Below, one piece after another: positions 27,303 to 37,857 of a DNA stretch of 64,000 nt. The translations under genes were made by a program, and so were the position numbers. Under the pieces are notes generated by a model that worked only from the letters and a program-made list of their open reading frames with translations, did no database searches and was not told the DNA's origin. Origin of the DNA: Sulfurimonas crateris (lineage in GTDB: Bacteria; Campylobacterota; Campylobacteria; Campylobacterales; Sulfurimonadaceae); contig NZ_SZPX01000007.1 of the NCBI RefSeq assembly GCF_005217605.1, forward strand, positions 1-64,000, given 5' to 3'. Every line of letters begins with the position of its first letter. The stretch's first letter is position 1.

Positions 27303-27770
27303 GTGTCAAATTTACCAAATACGCTAAACTCTTACTGGCTCTGGAGAGAGATCTCCTCAAAACTCGGTGTCTCAAACCCTGCATACAAGTACTGGAGCGA
27401 GACCAGAAACCTAAAACTTAACAACAAATATCTCTTTATAGAGAAAAATACTCTCCCGCAAAAACATCAGCATGTGGAGCAGATACTTACCGACCTCTCT
27501 GGTCATCTGCCTATAAAATACGCTTCAGACAGGCTTCATGTGAACGAGCATATATTTTCATACGACAAGATGAGGCTTCATAAGGAGTTTGAGTATAAGT
27601 TTGTCGAAGATGTAAAATTTGTAAATATAAAAAAATTTTTTACTGAGTTTGGGATCAAGGTAGGCAGGAACTCTATTGTTCAGCTTGGAAAAATGAAAGA
27701 TCTCGATATTGGACCTGATTGCACATTTTATAATCTGAAAAATGATTACGGTGTAGTGGTGTACGAATAA
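27303..27770 (+). CDS. hypothetical protein upstream of the LapB-like gene
   Basis: A 155-residue protein without signal peptide or membrane segments, starting at GTG. It is rich in aromatic and basic residues (NSYWLWREISSKLGVSNPAY, YKYWSETRNLKL) with no motif I recognise. Its stop overlaps the ATG of the next gene by one base (TAATG), so the two are coupled. A role with the TPR protein is inference only. The start codon is uncertain because the ribosome site (GAGGGGG, 14 bases upstream) is distant. Confidence 0.6.
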   Translation: MSNLPNTLNSYWLWREISSKLGVSNPAYKYWSETRNLKLNNKYLFIEKNTLPQKHQHVEQILTDLSGHLPIKYASDRLHVNEHIFSYDKMRLHKEFEYKFVEDVKFVNIKKFFTEFGIKVGRNSIVQLGKMKDLDIGPDCTFYNLKNDYGVVVYE

Positions 27771-28816
27771 TGGATACCTTCTTTTTGGAGTTTCGTGACC
27801 CGCTTTTTGGGGTTATAATATTTTTTGTACTTATTTTTGTCATCACCTTTTTTTCGTATTGGTTTGCAAGACTTAAAAAAAGAGAGGATTACCGTCATTT
27901 AGACAAATTTTTAAAACAGTTTCACTCTCTGCCTTCGCAAAATGAGCTCAAAGTGCTTATAACAAAGGGGGAGTTATCAGAGAAGTCTTGGCTACTGCTG
28001 GCAAACTCATATACCAAGGGTGGCAACTATGAAAAAAGCATAGAGATATACAGCGAATTGCTCAAAGTGGGAGACAAGTCCAACTACAGAGACACCCTTT
28101 TTTTGCTAGGCAAAACATACTTTAAAGCAGGTTTTTTAGAGCGTGCAAAGCAGATCTTTTTAGAGATACTTAAAAACAATCCTCGCACTCCTCAGGCACT
28201 TAACTATCTTCTGCTTGTTTATGAGCAGATGAAAGATTATGGTGCTGCTCTTGAGCTTTTAGAGCCTTTGAGCGAGTTGAGCAAAGATGTGACAACGATC
28301 AGTGCTTATCTTAACTCTTTGAGCATTTTAAACAGTATGTCGCTAACTCCTGACGAAAAGGCTTACAAGCTCTTGGAGATATATAAAAGCAGCAACCATC
28401 TGGATTATCTCATATTTGAGTATATCTTTCGCGTAAATCCAAAAGCTGCATGGGAGAACTTTGATGCCTCGAAGGCTGAGCTTCTTGTCGATCTGCTCTG
28501 GAGTTGCGATAAAAAAGACCTGGATTTTGATATAATAATGCAAAACGGCTATTTAAGGGAGCTATACACCGCAAAAGGCTACATTCAAGCAGCAACAAAG
28601 AGTTCTGTTTTTGAGCTTGATGTGCTTATAAACCTCGAATCAAAAGCCAATGCGACACTTGGATTTGAGTATATCTGTGATAACTGTAAGGTTATTTACC
28701 CCTTTGCATTCAGCCGTTGCAGCAGCTGCCATACAATAGAGAGCTCAAGAGTTGAACTCTCTTTGGTAAGGGATTATCATAAGGATTTTAGTGAAGAAAA
28801 TAACTCTTTTCAGTGA
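27770..28816 (+). CDS. LapB/YciM-like TPR protein with C-terminal zinc ribbon
   Basis: A 348-residue protein: one N-terminal membrane segment (about 12-31), a basic linker, at least three TPR-like helical pairs (SWLLLANSYTKGGNYEKSIE, LFLLGKTYFKAGFLERAKQI, ALNYLLLVYEQMKDYGAALE), and a C-terminal rubredoxin-like metal site CDNC...CSSC near residues 304-324. This order is that of LapB (YciM), which in gamma-proteobacteria controls LpxC turnover and LPS synthesis. Sequence identity cannot be judged here, so the assignment rests on architecture. It overlaps rnhA by 26 bases. Confidence 0.75.
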   Translation: MDTFFLEFRDPLFGVIIFFVLIFVITFFSYWFARLKKREDYRHLDKFLKQFHSLPSQNELKVLITKGELSEKSWLLLANSYTKGGNYEKSIEIYSELLKVGDKSNYRDTLFLLGKTYFKAGFLERAKQIFLEILKNNPRTPQALNYLLLVYEQMKDYGAALELLEPLSELSKDVTTISAYLNSLSILNSMSLTPDEKAYKLLEIYKSSNHLDYLIFEYIFRVNPKAAWENFDASKAELLVDLLWSCDKKDLDFDIIMQNGYLRELYTAKGYIQAATKSSVFELDVLINLESKANATLGFEYICDNCKVIYPFAFSRCSSCHTIESSRVELSLVRDYHKDFSEENNSFQ

Positions 28817-29222
28817 CGGCAGCGCTCTTGGAAACCCGGGACCCGGCGGATACGGAGCTATTCTCAGATTTGGCAACAAGGAGAGAGAGATATCCGGCGG
28901 TGAAGCTCATACGACAAACAACAGGATGGAGCTTTTAGCGGTTATCGAAGGGCTAAGGGCTCTTAAGGAGCCCTGCAATGTCGAGATAATCTCCGACTCC
29001 TCTTATGTCGTAAAAGGTATAAACGAGTGGCTTGATGGTTGGATAAAGAGAGATTTTAAAAAGGTAAAAAATCCTGATCTATGGATGGCGTACATAGAGG
29101 TCTCAAAGCCTCATAAGATAAATGCAACATGGGTCAGGGGACACAGTGGGCATATTGAGAATGAGAGGTGTGATATTTTGGCAAAACAAGAGGCACAGAA
29201 AATGAAGGAGGAGAGAGAATGA
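28791..29222 (+). CDS. rnhA: ribonuclease HI
   Basis: A 143-residue nuclease degrading RNA in RNA-DNA hybrids. It starts at GTG and has the full catalytic set: Asp in [17 protein letters not shown], Glu in [10 protein letters not shown], Asp in [12 protein letters not shown], and His/Asp in [14 protein letters not shown]. Length is slightly shorter than the E. coli enzyme. It is nested over the end of the TPR gene and overlaps rnc by 4 bases. Confidence 0.96.
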   Translation: MKKITLFSDGSALGNPGPGGYGAILRFGNKEREISGGEAHTTNNRMELLAVIEGLRALKEPCNVEIISDSSYVVKGINEWLDGWIKRDFKKVKNPDLWMAYIEVSKPHKINATWVRGHSGHIENERCDILAKQEAQKMKEERE

Positions 29223-29896
29223 AAAATATAGAAGCACTACAGAAGACTCTAGGTTATAAGTTTAAGAGTGAGAAGCTCATTATCGAAGCGCTGACGCACA
29301 AAAGCCATAAGCAGCCCTACGATAATGAGCGTCTTGAGTTTTTGGGTGATGCCGTTTTGGATCTGATCGTCGGGGAGTATCTATTTTTTAAGTTCCCAAA
29401 ATCAGACGAGGGCAACCTTTCAAAAATAAGAGCGGCTCTAGTAAATGAGGATGGTTTTGAAAAACTGGCAAGATCGATAAATCTTGGAGAGTATATCTAC
29501 CTCTCAAACGCGGAGGAGAACAACGGCGGACGTGAGAAGGCATCTCTTCTATCAAACGCTTTTGAAGCGGTTATGGGAGCGATCTATCTTGAATCCGGTT
29601 TGGATGTTGTTAGAAAAATAGCAATAGAGCTGATAGAGAGAAATCACAAAGAGATATCCCTAGATTCACTCTTTAGAGACTTTAAGACAACGCTTCAGGA
29701 GCTGACACAGGCAAGATTTGGAGAGACACCTGAGTACAGAGTGATCGCCAGCCGAGGACCGGACCATAAAAAAGAGTTTGAAGTTGCGGTTATTATAGAG
29801 AATAAAGAGTATGCGAGAGCGATAGGAAAAAGTAAGAAAATCGCCCAGCAAGAGGCAGCAGAGACGGCTGTAAAGCTTTTAAATAAGGAAATATAG
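29219..29896 (+). CDS. rnc: ribonuclease III
   Basis: A 225-residue double-stranded RNA nuclease for rRNA and mRNA processing. The signature [13 protein letters not shown], the second acidic site [15 protein letters not shown] and the C-terminal dsRNA-binding domain ([20 protein letters not shown] to [13 protein letters not shown]) are all present. ATG 29219 overlaps rnhA by 4 bases, and its stop overlaps aroC by one base. Confidence 0.97.
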   Translation: MKNIEALQKTLGYKFKSEKLIIEALTHKSHKQPYDNERLEFLGDAVLDLIVGEYLFFKFPKSDEGNLSKIRAALVNEDGFEKLARSINLGEYIYLSNAEENNGGREKASLLSNAFEAVMGAIYLESGLDVVRKIAIELIERNHKEISLDSLFRDFKTTLQELTQARFGETPEYRVIASRGPDHKKEFEVAVIIENKEYARAIGKSKKIAQQEAAETAVKLLNKEI

Positions 29897-30969
29897 TGAA
29901 TAGTTTTGGAGAGAAGTTAAGATTTAGCACCTTTGGAGAGTCTCACGGAGTTGCGATCGGATGTCTGCTTGACGGTGTTCCTGCAGGACTAAAAATTGAT
30001 GAAGAGTTTATACAAGCAGAACTGGACCGTAGAAAACCCGGTAAAAGCGAGTTTGAGACGGCTAGAAAAGAGGATGACAAAGTAGAGATACTAAGCGGTG
30101 TTTTTGAGGGTAAAAGTACCGGAACGCCTATCGCCATGGTCATTTATAATACAAATCAAAAATCACGTGATTACTCAAACATAAAAGATATTTTTCGCCC
30201 GGGTCATGCCGATTTTACCTATTTTTATAAGTACGGCATAAGAGATTACAGAGGCGGAGGCAGAAGCTCTGCACGTGAGACGGCGGCAAGAGTTGCCGCG
30301 GGTGCAGTTGCAAAAATTATGCTTAGAGAGCTTGGTGTTGAGGTGCTAAGCGGCATCTGTGAAGTAGATGGCATAAAAGCAGAGAAATTTGACTATGAAG
30401 CGGCTAAAGAGAGCATTATCTTTGCTCTTGATGCAGGTAAAGAGGAGGAGCAAAAAGATGCTATCCTTAAAGCTAAAAACGAGCATGACTCTGTAGGCGG
30501 AGTATCCAGAGTTCTTATAAAAGGCGCTCCAAAAGGTCTTGGAGAACCGCTTTACTATAAACTTGACGCTGTACTTGCAGATGCTATGATGGGCATAAAT
30601 GCGGTTAAAGCCGTAGAGATAGGTGATGGAGTACTCAGTGCATCGCTAAAGGGTTCCAAAAACAATGATGAGATAAGATCAAGCGGTTTTGTCACAAACC
30701 ACTCGGGCGGAATTTTAGGCGGAATAAGCAATGGAGACGAGATAGTAATGAATGTCTATTTTAAACCTACGCCATCTATTTTTAAAGAGCAAAAAACTGT
30801 CACTACTGCAAATGAAGAGGTGGATTTCGCTCTTAAAGGACGTCATGATCCGTGTGTGGCAATTAGAGGAACCGTGGTTTGCGAGGCGATGGCAGCGCTT
30901 GTGATCGCTGATATGCTGCTTTTAAATATGGGTTCTCAGATGGATAGGGTAGCAAAGTACTATAAATAG
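29896..30969 (+). CDS. aroC: chorismate synthase
   Basis: A 357-residue FMN-dependent enzyme making chorismate from EPSP. It starts at GTG (TAGTG overlap with rnc) with FGEKLRFSTFGESHG, followed by the family motifs DRRKPGKSEFETARKEDD, FRPGHADFTYFYKYGIRDYR, GGGRSSARETAARVAAG, and GRHDPCVAIRGTVVCEAMAA. Normal length. Last gene of the 27303 run, facing a convergent gene across a stem-loop. Confidence 0.97.
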   Translation: MNSFGEKLRFSTFGESHGVAIGCLLDGVPAGLKIDEEFIQAELDRRKPGKSEFETARKEDDKVEILSGVFEGKSTGTPIAMVIYNTNQKSRDYSNIKDIFRPGHADFTYFYKYGIRDYRGGGRSSARETAARVAAGAVAKIMLRELGVEVLSGICEVDGIKAEKFDYEAAKESIIFALDAGKEEEQKDAILKAKNEHDSVGGVSRVLIKGAPKGLGEPLYYKLDAVLADAMMGINAVKAVEIGDGVLSASLKGSKNNDEIRSSGFVTNHSGGILGGISNGDEIVMNVYFKPTPSIFKEQKTVTTANEEVDFALKGRHDPCVAIRGTVVCEAMAALVIADMLLLNMGSQMDRVAKYYK

Positions 30970-30995
30970 CAGCTTTGGCTACTATTTATCTTTTG
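30962..30995. terminator. bidirectional terminator between aroC and the gene at 30982
   Basis: ATAAATAG (30962-30969) pairs with CTATTTAT (30982-30989) with an inner AGC/GCT; the hairpin spans both stop codons and is followed by CTTTTGG on the plus strand. Convergent placement supports a terminator acting both ways. Confidence 0.55.
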
Positions 30996-31956
30996 GCTCG
31001 ATTACGCCCTTTGCCGATTTAATAGCGCTCTCAAGTGCGGTTTTTGCAACTCCCCACGCTTGGATACCCATTCTTTTTGCCTCTTTTGCAGTCTCTGATT
31101 TAAGGGCCGTATCAGCTTTTTTAACCGCTGTTTTTGCAAGAGTTGAGAATCTCTCTTTCATAACCTGTGCAGTCTCTTTGGAGATATGGATCAGCTCTTC
31201 AAGATCGTAGTGCATTTTCTTGTTAAGATCAAGCAGTATCTTTCTGATAGTCGGATCGCTCTCGTTTGCCTGTGTCTGAACAACCTGCAAAAACAGAGTG
31301 TCGGTCTGGTTTAAGTCTTCCATGATCGTGTCGTAATCTTCAATAAGAATATGTTTAGCCTCAAGCGGCATATATGCAAGTCTCTTTTTAAATCTGTCTA
31401 TCGACTCAAGCAGTCCGGCTCTCATACCTTTTAGAGTAGCTTCCAAAATATCTTCTGATGTATTTGGCGTAGCTTCTGCTATCTCTATACTTGAGTGCAG
31501 GATCGTAGAGAGAATTTTTCTGACTCTTATGGTATTGAGCGTTCCCTCTTTTATGGTCTGGTATGTAAGCTCTTTTATAACCTCTTGGATAGACTCTTTT
31601 GCTTCGGAGTCTTTTGACTTCTCTATCGCAGTTATTATCGCTCCCTCAACCGTTTCGCTGAGTATGTCAAAGAGGTCGATTGATTGTAGTTTTATCTGAT
31701 GAAGCTTTGATAGTGTCTGGACATCATCTTTGTTTATTGCTGACTCTATGTCATTAAAGATCGTATATTTTGCCTCTTGAAGCTCTGCTGACTTTTTCTC
31801 TAGACTCTTCTCTAGGAGCTCTTTTTGCACAAGAAGTTCTTGAAGCTCACCCTTTAGCTTTTTTGTTTTGTTGTCTATGATCTCTGTCGTTAAATCCCTC
31901 ATCTCATTAAGGTTTAACTCTTGCAGTTTAATGTTTTTTAGCTCTTGTAAACTCAT
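30982..31956 (-). CDS. helical hypothetical protein, coiled-coil N-terminus
   Basis: A 324-residue, strongly helical and charged protein without signal peptide. Residues about 30-65 (KTKKLKGELQELLVQKELLE onward) form a clear heptad coiled coil, and the rest is long amphipathic helices ending in a Lys/Ala-rich tail. Looks like a cytoplasmic or peripheral scaffold protein; I cannot name its family with confidence. The ATG follows AAAAGGAGTC. It lies 12 bases after the DUF493 gene, probably in the moaC operon. Confidence 0.65.
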   Translation of the reverse strand: MSLQELKNIKLQELNLNEMRDLTTEIIDNKTKKLKGELQELLVQKELLEKSLEKKSAELQEAKYTIFNDIESAINKDDVQTLSKLHQIKLQSIDLFDILSETVEGAIITAIEKSKDSEAKESIQEVIKELTYQTIKEGTLNTIRVRKILSTILHSSIEIAEATPNTSEDILEATLKGMRAGLLESIDRFKKRLAYMPLEAKHILIEDYDTIMEDLNQTDTLFLQVVQTQANESDPTIRKILLDLNKKMHYDLEELIHISKETAQVMKERFSTLAKTAVKKADTALKSETAKEAKRMGIQAWGVAKTALESAIKSAKGVIEPKDK

Positions 31957-31968
31957 TTTAGACTCCTT

Positions 31969-32238
31969 TTAAAGTACCATTTTTATATGTTGATGAGCTT
32001 TTAGTGCCTCATAGATAAAGTTTCTGTCATCTTCATTGTGAACTAGTATATCAAGGTTCATGCTTATATACTTGCCGCCTCTGCTTGTGTTAGAGTGAGT
32101 TAGTTTATGCTCTCTCTCATCTATAACATCTCTTATTGCTCTCTCCAATGCCTCTTTTTCTCCGGCAATGAGTTTGTAGCACCAGCTACAAGGGTATGTA
32201 AGTTCAAGCTTCTCTTCTCTATCGTTGATAATCTCCAC
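31969..32238 (-). CDS. DUF493 family protein (YbeD-like)
   Basis: An 89-residue protein of the small alpha/beta YbeD-like family, related to the Helicobacter pylori protein HP0495: [20 protein letters not shown], then [20 protein letters not shown] and a final helix. I choose GTG 32238, because GGGAGG stands 5 bases before it and the family starts near here; the longer reading from ATG 32271 lacks a ribosome site. The gene overlaps the end of moaC by 20 bases. The family may bind small ligands; function is unknown. Confidence 0.8.
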   Translation of the reverse strand: MEIINDREEKLELTYPCSWCYKLIAGEKEALERAIRDVIDEREHKLTHSNTSRGGKYISMNLDILVHNEDDRNFIYEALKAHQHIKMVL

Positions 32239-32689
32239 TTTTGCCTCCCGATTTTTTCTCCAACTGAACATTACGGATAATCATCCCTTTGTCTATTGCT
32301 TTTACCATGTCGTAGATGGTTAAAAGTCCTATGCTGGTACCAGTAAGCGCTTCCATCTCAACACCTGTCTGACCGGTGAGTTTTGCCGTAACTGTGAGTT
32401 TAAAGCCCGGAAGCTCTGAGAGCTCTTCTACGTCGCAGTTTATCCCGCTTAAGTTTAGAGGATGACACATAGGGATAAGTTCACTTGTCTTTTTTGTGCC
32501 CATAATTGCGGCAATTACTGCAGTTTGAAGAACGGGTCCCTTTTTTGTCTTTTGGGTTACTATTGCATCGTAAGCCTCTTGACTCATCTCTATGATCCCG
32601 CTGGCAACCGCTACTCTTGTTGTTTGATTTTTTTCACTTACATCGACCATCTTTGGTCTATCTTTTTCGTCCAAATGTGTTAAATTCAT
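32219..32689 (-). CDS. moaC: cyclic pyranopterin monophosphate synthase
   Basis: A 156-residue enzyme of molybdenum cofactor synthesis acting after the radical SAM protein MoaA. Family signatures: [38 protein letters not shown] (metal/phosphate site His), and the C-terminal [20 protein letters not shown] with the KAIDKGM motif. Full length. Placed with DUF493 downstream and mobA upstream on the same strand. Confidence 0.96.
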   Translation of the reverse strand: MNLTHLDEKDRPKMVDVSEKNQTTRVAVASGIIEMSQEAYDAIVTQKTKKGPVLQTAVIAAIMGTKKTSELIPMCHPLNLSGINCDVEELSELPGFKLTVTAKLTGQTGVEMEALTGTSIGLLTIYDMVKAIDKGMIIRNVQLEKKSGGKSGDYQR

Positions 32690-32748
32690 ACCGTTTCTTT
32701 ATATTTTATTTCTTAATATTATAGCAGAAGAAAAGTAATTTACTTGAC

Positions 32749-33324
32749 CTAAACTATAAGGCTTAGAGCCTCTTGATATTCGTGTGGATGGTTGAGGTTT
32801 AAAAAGGGTTTTTTGCTCCTAAACTCTACATAGATCGTGTTTGAGGTTTTTAGTAAAAAGCCGAGTTTGTGATTATTCTCGTGAAGCATAGCAGTAAATT
32901 TTTTCTCCATGGAGCGATGATAGATACCGCACATCGGCTCTATACCGCGTGGTGTCTCTGCCACCGTAGCATCCGCATCCGCTCTGTCTGCTTCAACTAT
33001 TTTTTTTATCTCATCTTCGCCTATAAAAGGGGAGTCTACGCTTAGTGCAAAAAACTTCTCACACTTTAAGAAGCTAAAGACGGAGACAAATCCTGCGGTA
33101 GGGGCATAGATATAGTCTGTTTTTATATCTTCTATAAACTCTGCCTCAAAGCTGAATTTTGTGCTCTCTTTGCATGAGATATATACGTTTTTAAAGATTT
33201 TACTAAGTCTATTGAGTTGGAACTCTGTCAGCGTGTTGAAGGTGCCGAATGGAAGAAGAGATTTATCTTCTCCCATTCGGCTTGATCTGCCACCCGCAAA
33301 GATGACACATGGAGTATCTAGCAT
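32749..33324 (-). CDS. mobA: molybdenum cofactor guanylyltransferase
   Basis: A 191-residue nucleotidyltransferase attaching GMP to molybdopterin to give the bis-MGD form used by DMSO-reductase family enzymes such as periplasmic nitrate reductase. It has the N-terminal [19 protein letters not shown] and the Asp loop [13 protein letters not shown]. The ATG directly follows the stop of the OmpA gene (TAGATG), so it depends on that transcript or on re-initiation. A bis-MGD enzyme elsewhere is implied, matching the denitrifying lifestyle. Confidence 0.92.
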   Translation of the reverse strand: MLDTPCVIFAGGRSSRMGEDKSLLPFGTFNTLTEFQLNRLSKIFKNVYISCKESTKFSFEAEFIEDIKTDYIYAPTAGFVSVFSFLKCEKFFALSVDSPFIGEDEIKKIVEADRADADATVAETPRGIEPMCGIYHRSMEKKFTAMLHENNHKLGFLLKTSNTIYVEFRSKKPFLNLNHPHEYQEALSLIV

Positions 33325-34428
33325 CTATTTTTTAATTAGCTCCGCTTCTATTCTTCTGTTTTCTGCTCTGCCTTCAGCCGTATCGTTTGTAGCCGTTGGA
33401 GTCGATTCACCCATGCCCTCTGTAGTGATTCTGCTTGCGTCTACACCGTAGCTAACAATCATCTCTTTTACAGCATTTGCTCTATTTTCTGAGAGTTCTT
33501 GATTGTTTGCAACTGAACCAATACTGTCTGTGTGACCGATTATCTTTGCATCAAAGTTAATTCTTGCTTTTAAGAAATTTGCAAATGCTTCAACATTAGG
33601 TTTTGATGCTTTATCAACAGTATAAGAAGCTGTCTCAAAGTTAATATGAAGATTTACTATTTTTGTACATCCCTCTTCATCTACGACATTACCTGCTGGA
33701 GTTGTCGGGCATTTATCTTTAGAGTTTAAAACACCGTCATTGTCATCATCGCCGTCAACTTTACATCCGTTAGAGTCTACCTCTGTTCCGGCTGGAGTGT
33801 TAGGGCATTTATCTTTAGAGTTTAAAACACCGTCATTGTCGTCATCACCGTCAACAGGTGCGATAACAGGAACAGCCTCATATGAGACAGGTGCCGGCGC
33901 TTCTTGAATTTTAGGTCCAAACGAATAGTTTATACCTGCTAAAAGAGCCAGATTGTTATCCCATCTATTGTCATTATTTTTCAACATATAGACAGCTTCA
34001 AGTTTTAGAGAAATACTCTCTACTATAGGGATCTTTGCCCCAACTCCTGCATTTAGAAACACGCTATCTTTATTTTCTGCAAAGTGCTCATTAAGTGTCT
34101 CATAGCCGACACCGATTTTTGCCAAAGGTTTAATAAAACTCTCTGTCTTATACTCATAAACACCGTTAAGAGCAATGCGGTAAATGTCTGTTGACAATGA
34201 ACTGTTTTCGTAGTCAATATCATGTGAGTAAAGCAGGCTCAATTCCGGTTTTAGTAAGTAGTCAAAATCATTGTATTGTAATTCAGCACCCATCAAAAAC
34301 TGATTGTCTAAATCCAGGTTGCCCTCTGCAATATTGTAGCCGATAACAGGAGTCACCTCGTAGCTGTATTCCTGCGCTGTAAGGGCACTGCTAAAGAGAA
34401 GAGCCGGGATCAAGAGTAGTTTTTTCAT
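33325..34428 (-). CDS. OmpA family protein with thrombospondin type 3 repeats
   Basis: A 367-residue outer membrane protein: signal peptide (MKKLLLIPALLFSSALTA), a beta-barrel of about 160 residues ending near NYSFGP, two calcium-binding type 3 repeats (DGDDDNDGVLNSKDKCPNTP and a near-copy 32 residues later), and an OmpA/MotB peptidoglycan-binding domain (HINFETASYTVD, IIGHTDSIGS, LSENRANAVKEMIVS, NRRIEAEL). The architecture is that of OprF-like porins that tether the outer membrane to the cell wall. It has its own promoter and is followed by mobA with no gap. Confidence 0.93.
   Translation of the reverse strand: MKKLLLIPALLFSSALTAQEYSYEVTPVIGYNIAEGNLDLDNQFLMGAELQYNDFDYLLKPELSLLYSHDIDYENSSLSTDIYRIALNGVYEYKTESFIKPLAKIGVGYETLNEHFAENKDSVFLNAGVGAKIPIVESISLKLEAVYMLKNNDNRWDNNLALLAGINYSFGPKIQEAPAPVSYEAVPVIAPVDGDDDNDGVLNSKDKCPNTPAGTEVDSNGCKVDGDDDNDGVLNSKDKCPTTPAGNVVDEEGCTKIVNLHINFETASYTVDKASKPNVEAFANFLKARINFDAKIIGHTDSIGSVANNQELSENRANAVKEMIVSYGVDASRITTEGMGESTPTATNDTAEGRAENRRIEAELIKK
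33707..33855 (-). repeat. tandem 96-bp repeat in the OmpA gene
   Basis: Two 53-base stretches, 33707-33759 and 33803-33855, differ at only two positions and start 96 bases (32 codons) apart. They encode the two type 3 repeats. The DNA identity is higher than protein constraint needs, which suggests recent duplication or gene conversion. Confidence 0.8.
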
Positions 34429-34459
34429 TTATATTCCTTTTTTGTGTTTTGTTTTGTTT

Positions 34460-34465
34460 ATTATA
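34460..34465 (-). promoter_or_regulatory. -10 element of the OmpA family gene
   Basis: GATATAAT on the minus strand, 32 bases before the ATG, followed by AAAAGGAATATAA as ribosome site. Resembles the TGATATAAT promoters at 21631 and 26054. Confidence 0.55.
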
Positions 34466-34509
34466 TCACTTTAAGCCTTAAAAAGATTTCCCTTTTGAAT
34501 ATTAATATT

Positions 34510-35769
34510 CTATCTTGGGTCTGTTATATAGCCCTCTATTGCAGATATTGCCGCAACAGCAGAGTTGGCTAAGTAGACTTTAGATGAGCGCGAACCCATG
34601 CGGCCTACAAAGTTACGGTTTGTCGTAGAGATCGCAACTTCATTGTCGCCTAGAATTCCCATATATCCGCCAAGACAAGCTCCGCATGTCGGGTTACTTA
34701 CAACACCTCCCGCATCTACGATAATATCGATGTAGCCTAACTTGTTTGCCTCACGAAGAATCATCTGCGTTCCGGGAGTAACGATAAGACGCACGTCAGG
34801 ATGTACTCGCTTGCCTTTTAAGATCTCTGCTGCAACTTTTAAATCACTTAGTCTTCCGTTTGTACAACTTCCGATGAACGCCTGATCTATTTTGATGTGA
34901 TCTTTTTGAGCCTGAGAGACACTGTGTCCGTTTGAAGGCAGGAACGGGTATGCGATAACCGGATCAAGGTTCGCTACGTCTATCTCGAGAACCTGTACAT
35001 AAGAAGCGTCATCATCCGAGTAGTGGATACGAGGCTCACGAGCAAGGTTTTTATCGCTCAAGAACTCTTTTGTAACATCGTCATAAGCTACGATCCCGCT
35101 TTTTGCTCCCGCTTCGATCGCCATATTGCACATAGAAAATCTATCATCCATTGTAAGGTGCTCGATCGTGCTTCCTGTAAACTCTAAAGTTCTATAGAGT
35201 GCTCCGTCAACGCCTATCATGCGGATGATCTCTAGGATAATATCTTTTCCGGTAGTATATTTTCCAGGTTTTCCGCTAAGAACGACTTTGATGGATTCTG
35301 GAACTTTAAACCAGTTTCCGCCAGTGATCATGGCAAACGCCAAATCCGTTGAGCCCATCCCCGTTGAGAATGCTCCAAGTGCTCCGTGTGTACATGTATG
35401 GCTGTCTGCACCGATGATAACGTCACCCGGTACAACAAGACCTTTTTCAGGAAGAAGAGCATGTTCGATCCCCATATCTTTTTCATCAAAAAAGTTTTTC
35501 AGGTTGTGCTTCTTTGCAAAGTCACGGCTAATACGTGCCTGATTTGCGCTTGCAATATCTTTTGCAGGGATAAAGTGGTCAAGAACGATAGAGAAACCGT
35601 CAGGATTTGCAAGTTTTGTAGCACCACTTAGGTTAAAAGCACTGATAGATATAGGAGTGGTTATATCGTTTCCGATAACCATGTCTATGTTAGAGCGGAT
35701 GATCTCGCCGGCATAAACAGAGTGCCCTACATGCTCTGAAAATATTTTTTCGGTTATTGTTTGTCCCAT
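34510..35769 (-). CDS. leuC: 3-isopropylmalate dehydratase large subunit
   Basis: A 419-residue aconitase-superfamily protein for leucine synthesis. It has GADSHTCTHGALGAFSTGMG, the 4Fe-4S cysteines in IGSCTNGRLSDL and NPTCGACLGG, and TTNRNFVGRMGS near the C-terminus. The length of about 420 points to the HacA-like/archaeal-type group rather than the 465-residue E. coli type; homoaconitase is a less likely reading. The small subunit leuD is not adjacent in the visible sequence. Confidence 0.93.
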   Translation of the reverse strand: MGQTITEKIFSEHVGHSVYAGEIIRSNIDMVIGNDITTPISISAFNLSGATKLANPDGFSIVLDHFIPAKDIASANQARISRDFAKKHNLKNFFDEKDMGIEHALLPEKGLVVPGDVIIGADSHTCTHGALGAFSTGMGSTDLAFAMITGGNWFKVPESIKVVLSGKPGKYTTGKDIILEIIRMIGVDGALYRTLEFTGSTIEHLTMDDRFSMCNMAIEAGAKSGIVAYDDVTKEFLSDKNLAREPRIHYSDDDASYVQVLEIDVANLDPVIAYPFLPSNGHSVSQAQKDHIKIDQAFIGSCTNGRLSDLKVAAEILKGKRVHPDVRLIVTPGTQMILREANKLGYIDIIVDAGGVVSNPTCGACLGGYMGILGDNEVAISTTNRNFVGRMGSRSSKVYLANSAVAAISAIEGYITDPR

Positions 35770-35828
35770 AATGAACCTTTATAAAAGAGGAATAATTTCG
35801 GGATTATAACATTTAAGATTTAAACTTT

Positions 35829-36332
35829 CTATATCTCATACTTAAGAGCTTTTTTTATGTACTCTGTTGAACAGAAGAACATCGCGGCAAACAGGGGGTT
35901 TACTTTTACATATTCATCCTCTACGCTCTCAAATATTTTAAAGTTAAATCCTGCGTGATCTTGAGAGTTTTTAACTGTTACCGTAAATTCGATCGGTGAG
36001 AGGGTCTTTACCATATTTAAAATCTTTTTTCTCTTCTTTTGGCTCTCGGAGTTAAGTATATTGAAATCTGTTCCTTCTGAACTTTTGTGAGATCTGATAA
36101 CCTCTTCTAAAACGTCAAATTTATCTTTGAAGACTATTTTATTCCATCTGATATTAAGCTCTTTTGAGTCGACTTTGCAAGCGCTATCGATCAAAGCATT
36201 GGGTTTTTTCTCTTTCATAGCTTCGATGAGCCCCAAAAGAAAATTGACTCCACCGACGCTCTGCGCGCACTTTTGCATCAAAAGATGCATCACTGCTTTG
36301 GTATCTTCATTATGTTTGTTAAAATTACACAT
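35829..36332 (-). CDS. hypothetical protein
   Basis: A 167-residue soluble protein without signal or membrane segments. Basic stretch SESQKKRKKILNMVKTLSP in the middle, and a C-terminal half with a beta pattern (SPIEFTVTVKNSQDHAGFNF). No known family recognised. The ATG follows GAGGAAAACC. It is separated from leuC by 59 bases and has its own candidate promoter, so it may be an independent unit. Confidence 0.6.
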   Translation of the reverse strand: MCNFNKHNEDTKAVMHLLMQKCAQSVGGVNFLLGLIEAMKEKKPNALIDSACKVDSKELNIRWNKIVFKDKFDVLEEVIRSHKSSEGTDFNILNSESQKKRKKILNMVKTLSPIEFTVTVKNSQDHAGFNFKIFESVEDEYVKVNPLFAAMFFCSTEYIKKALKYEI

Positions 36333-36358
36333 TGGTTTTCCTCTTTAGTTAATGTATA

Positions 36359-36364
36359 ATTATA
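36359..36364 (-). promoter_or_regulatory. -10 element for the hypothetical gene ending at 35829
   Basis: CTATAATTATAC on the minus strand, 27 bases before its ATG. The divergent nifS leader (36365-36488) is AT-rich and holds a small AAGACA/TGTCTT hairpin near 36441-36457. Confidence 0.4.
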
Positions 36365-36437
36365 GCTTAAATATTGTATAAGCACAGTTTCATTTAAGCT
36401 TATTCAAATAACAAAACTATTATCATAACAAAAGTAA

Positions 36438-37703
<1,266 letters not shown>

Positions 37704-37731
37704 TTGCCGATTAAATAAAAGTATAAATTTC

Positions 37732-37824
37732 TGACACGCCAGTGTCAAGCTTTAGTGCCCGTGCGGCTAGCGAAGCAAAAGGGACGAGTTCCTTTTGCGG
37801 ACAAATCAGGGAAAAAGGTTCCCT
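37732..37824 (+). repeat. structured intergenic repeat, copy B (between nifS and nifU)
   Basis: TGACAC-GCCA-GTGTCA (37732-37747), linker AGCTTTAGTGCCCGTGCGGC then TAGCGAA, terminal hairpin GCAAAAGG-GACGAGTT-CCTTTTGC (37775-37798), and a further hairpin AGGGAA/TTCCCT (37808-37824). The linker is shared with copies C and D; the loop GACGAGTT is identical to copies A1 and A2 although the stem differs. A TATAAA at 37722-37727 just before it could make nifU's own leader. Confidence 0.82.
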
Positions 37825-37857
37825 TGAATTTATAAAATAAATTAAAGGACAAAAATT

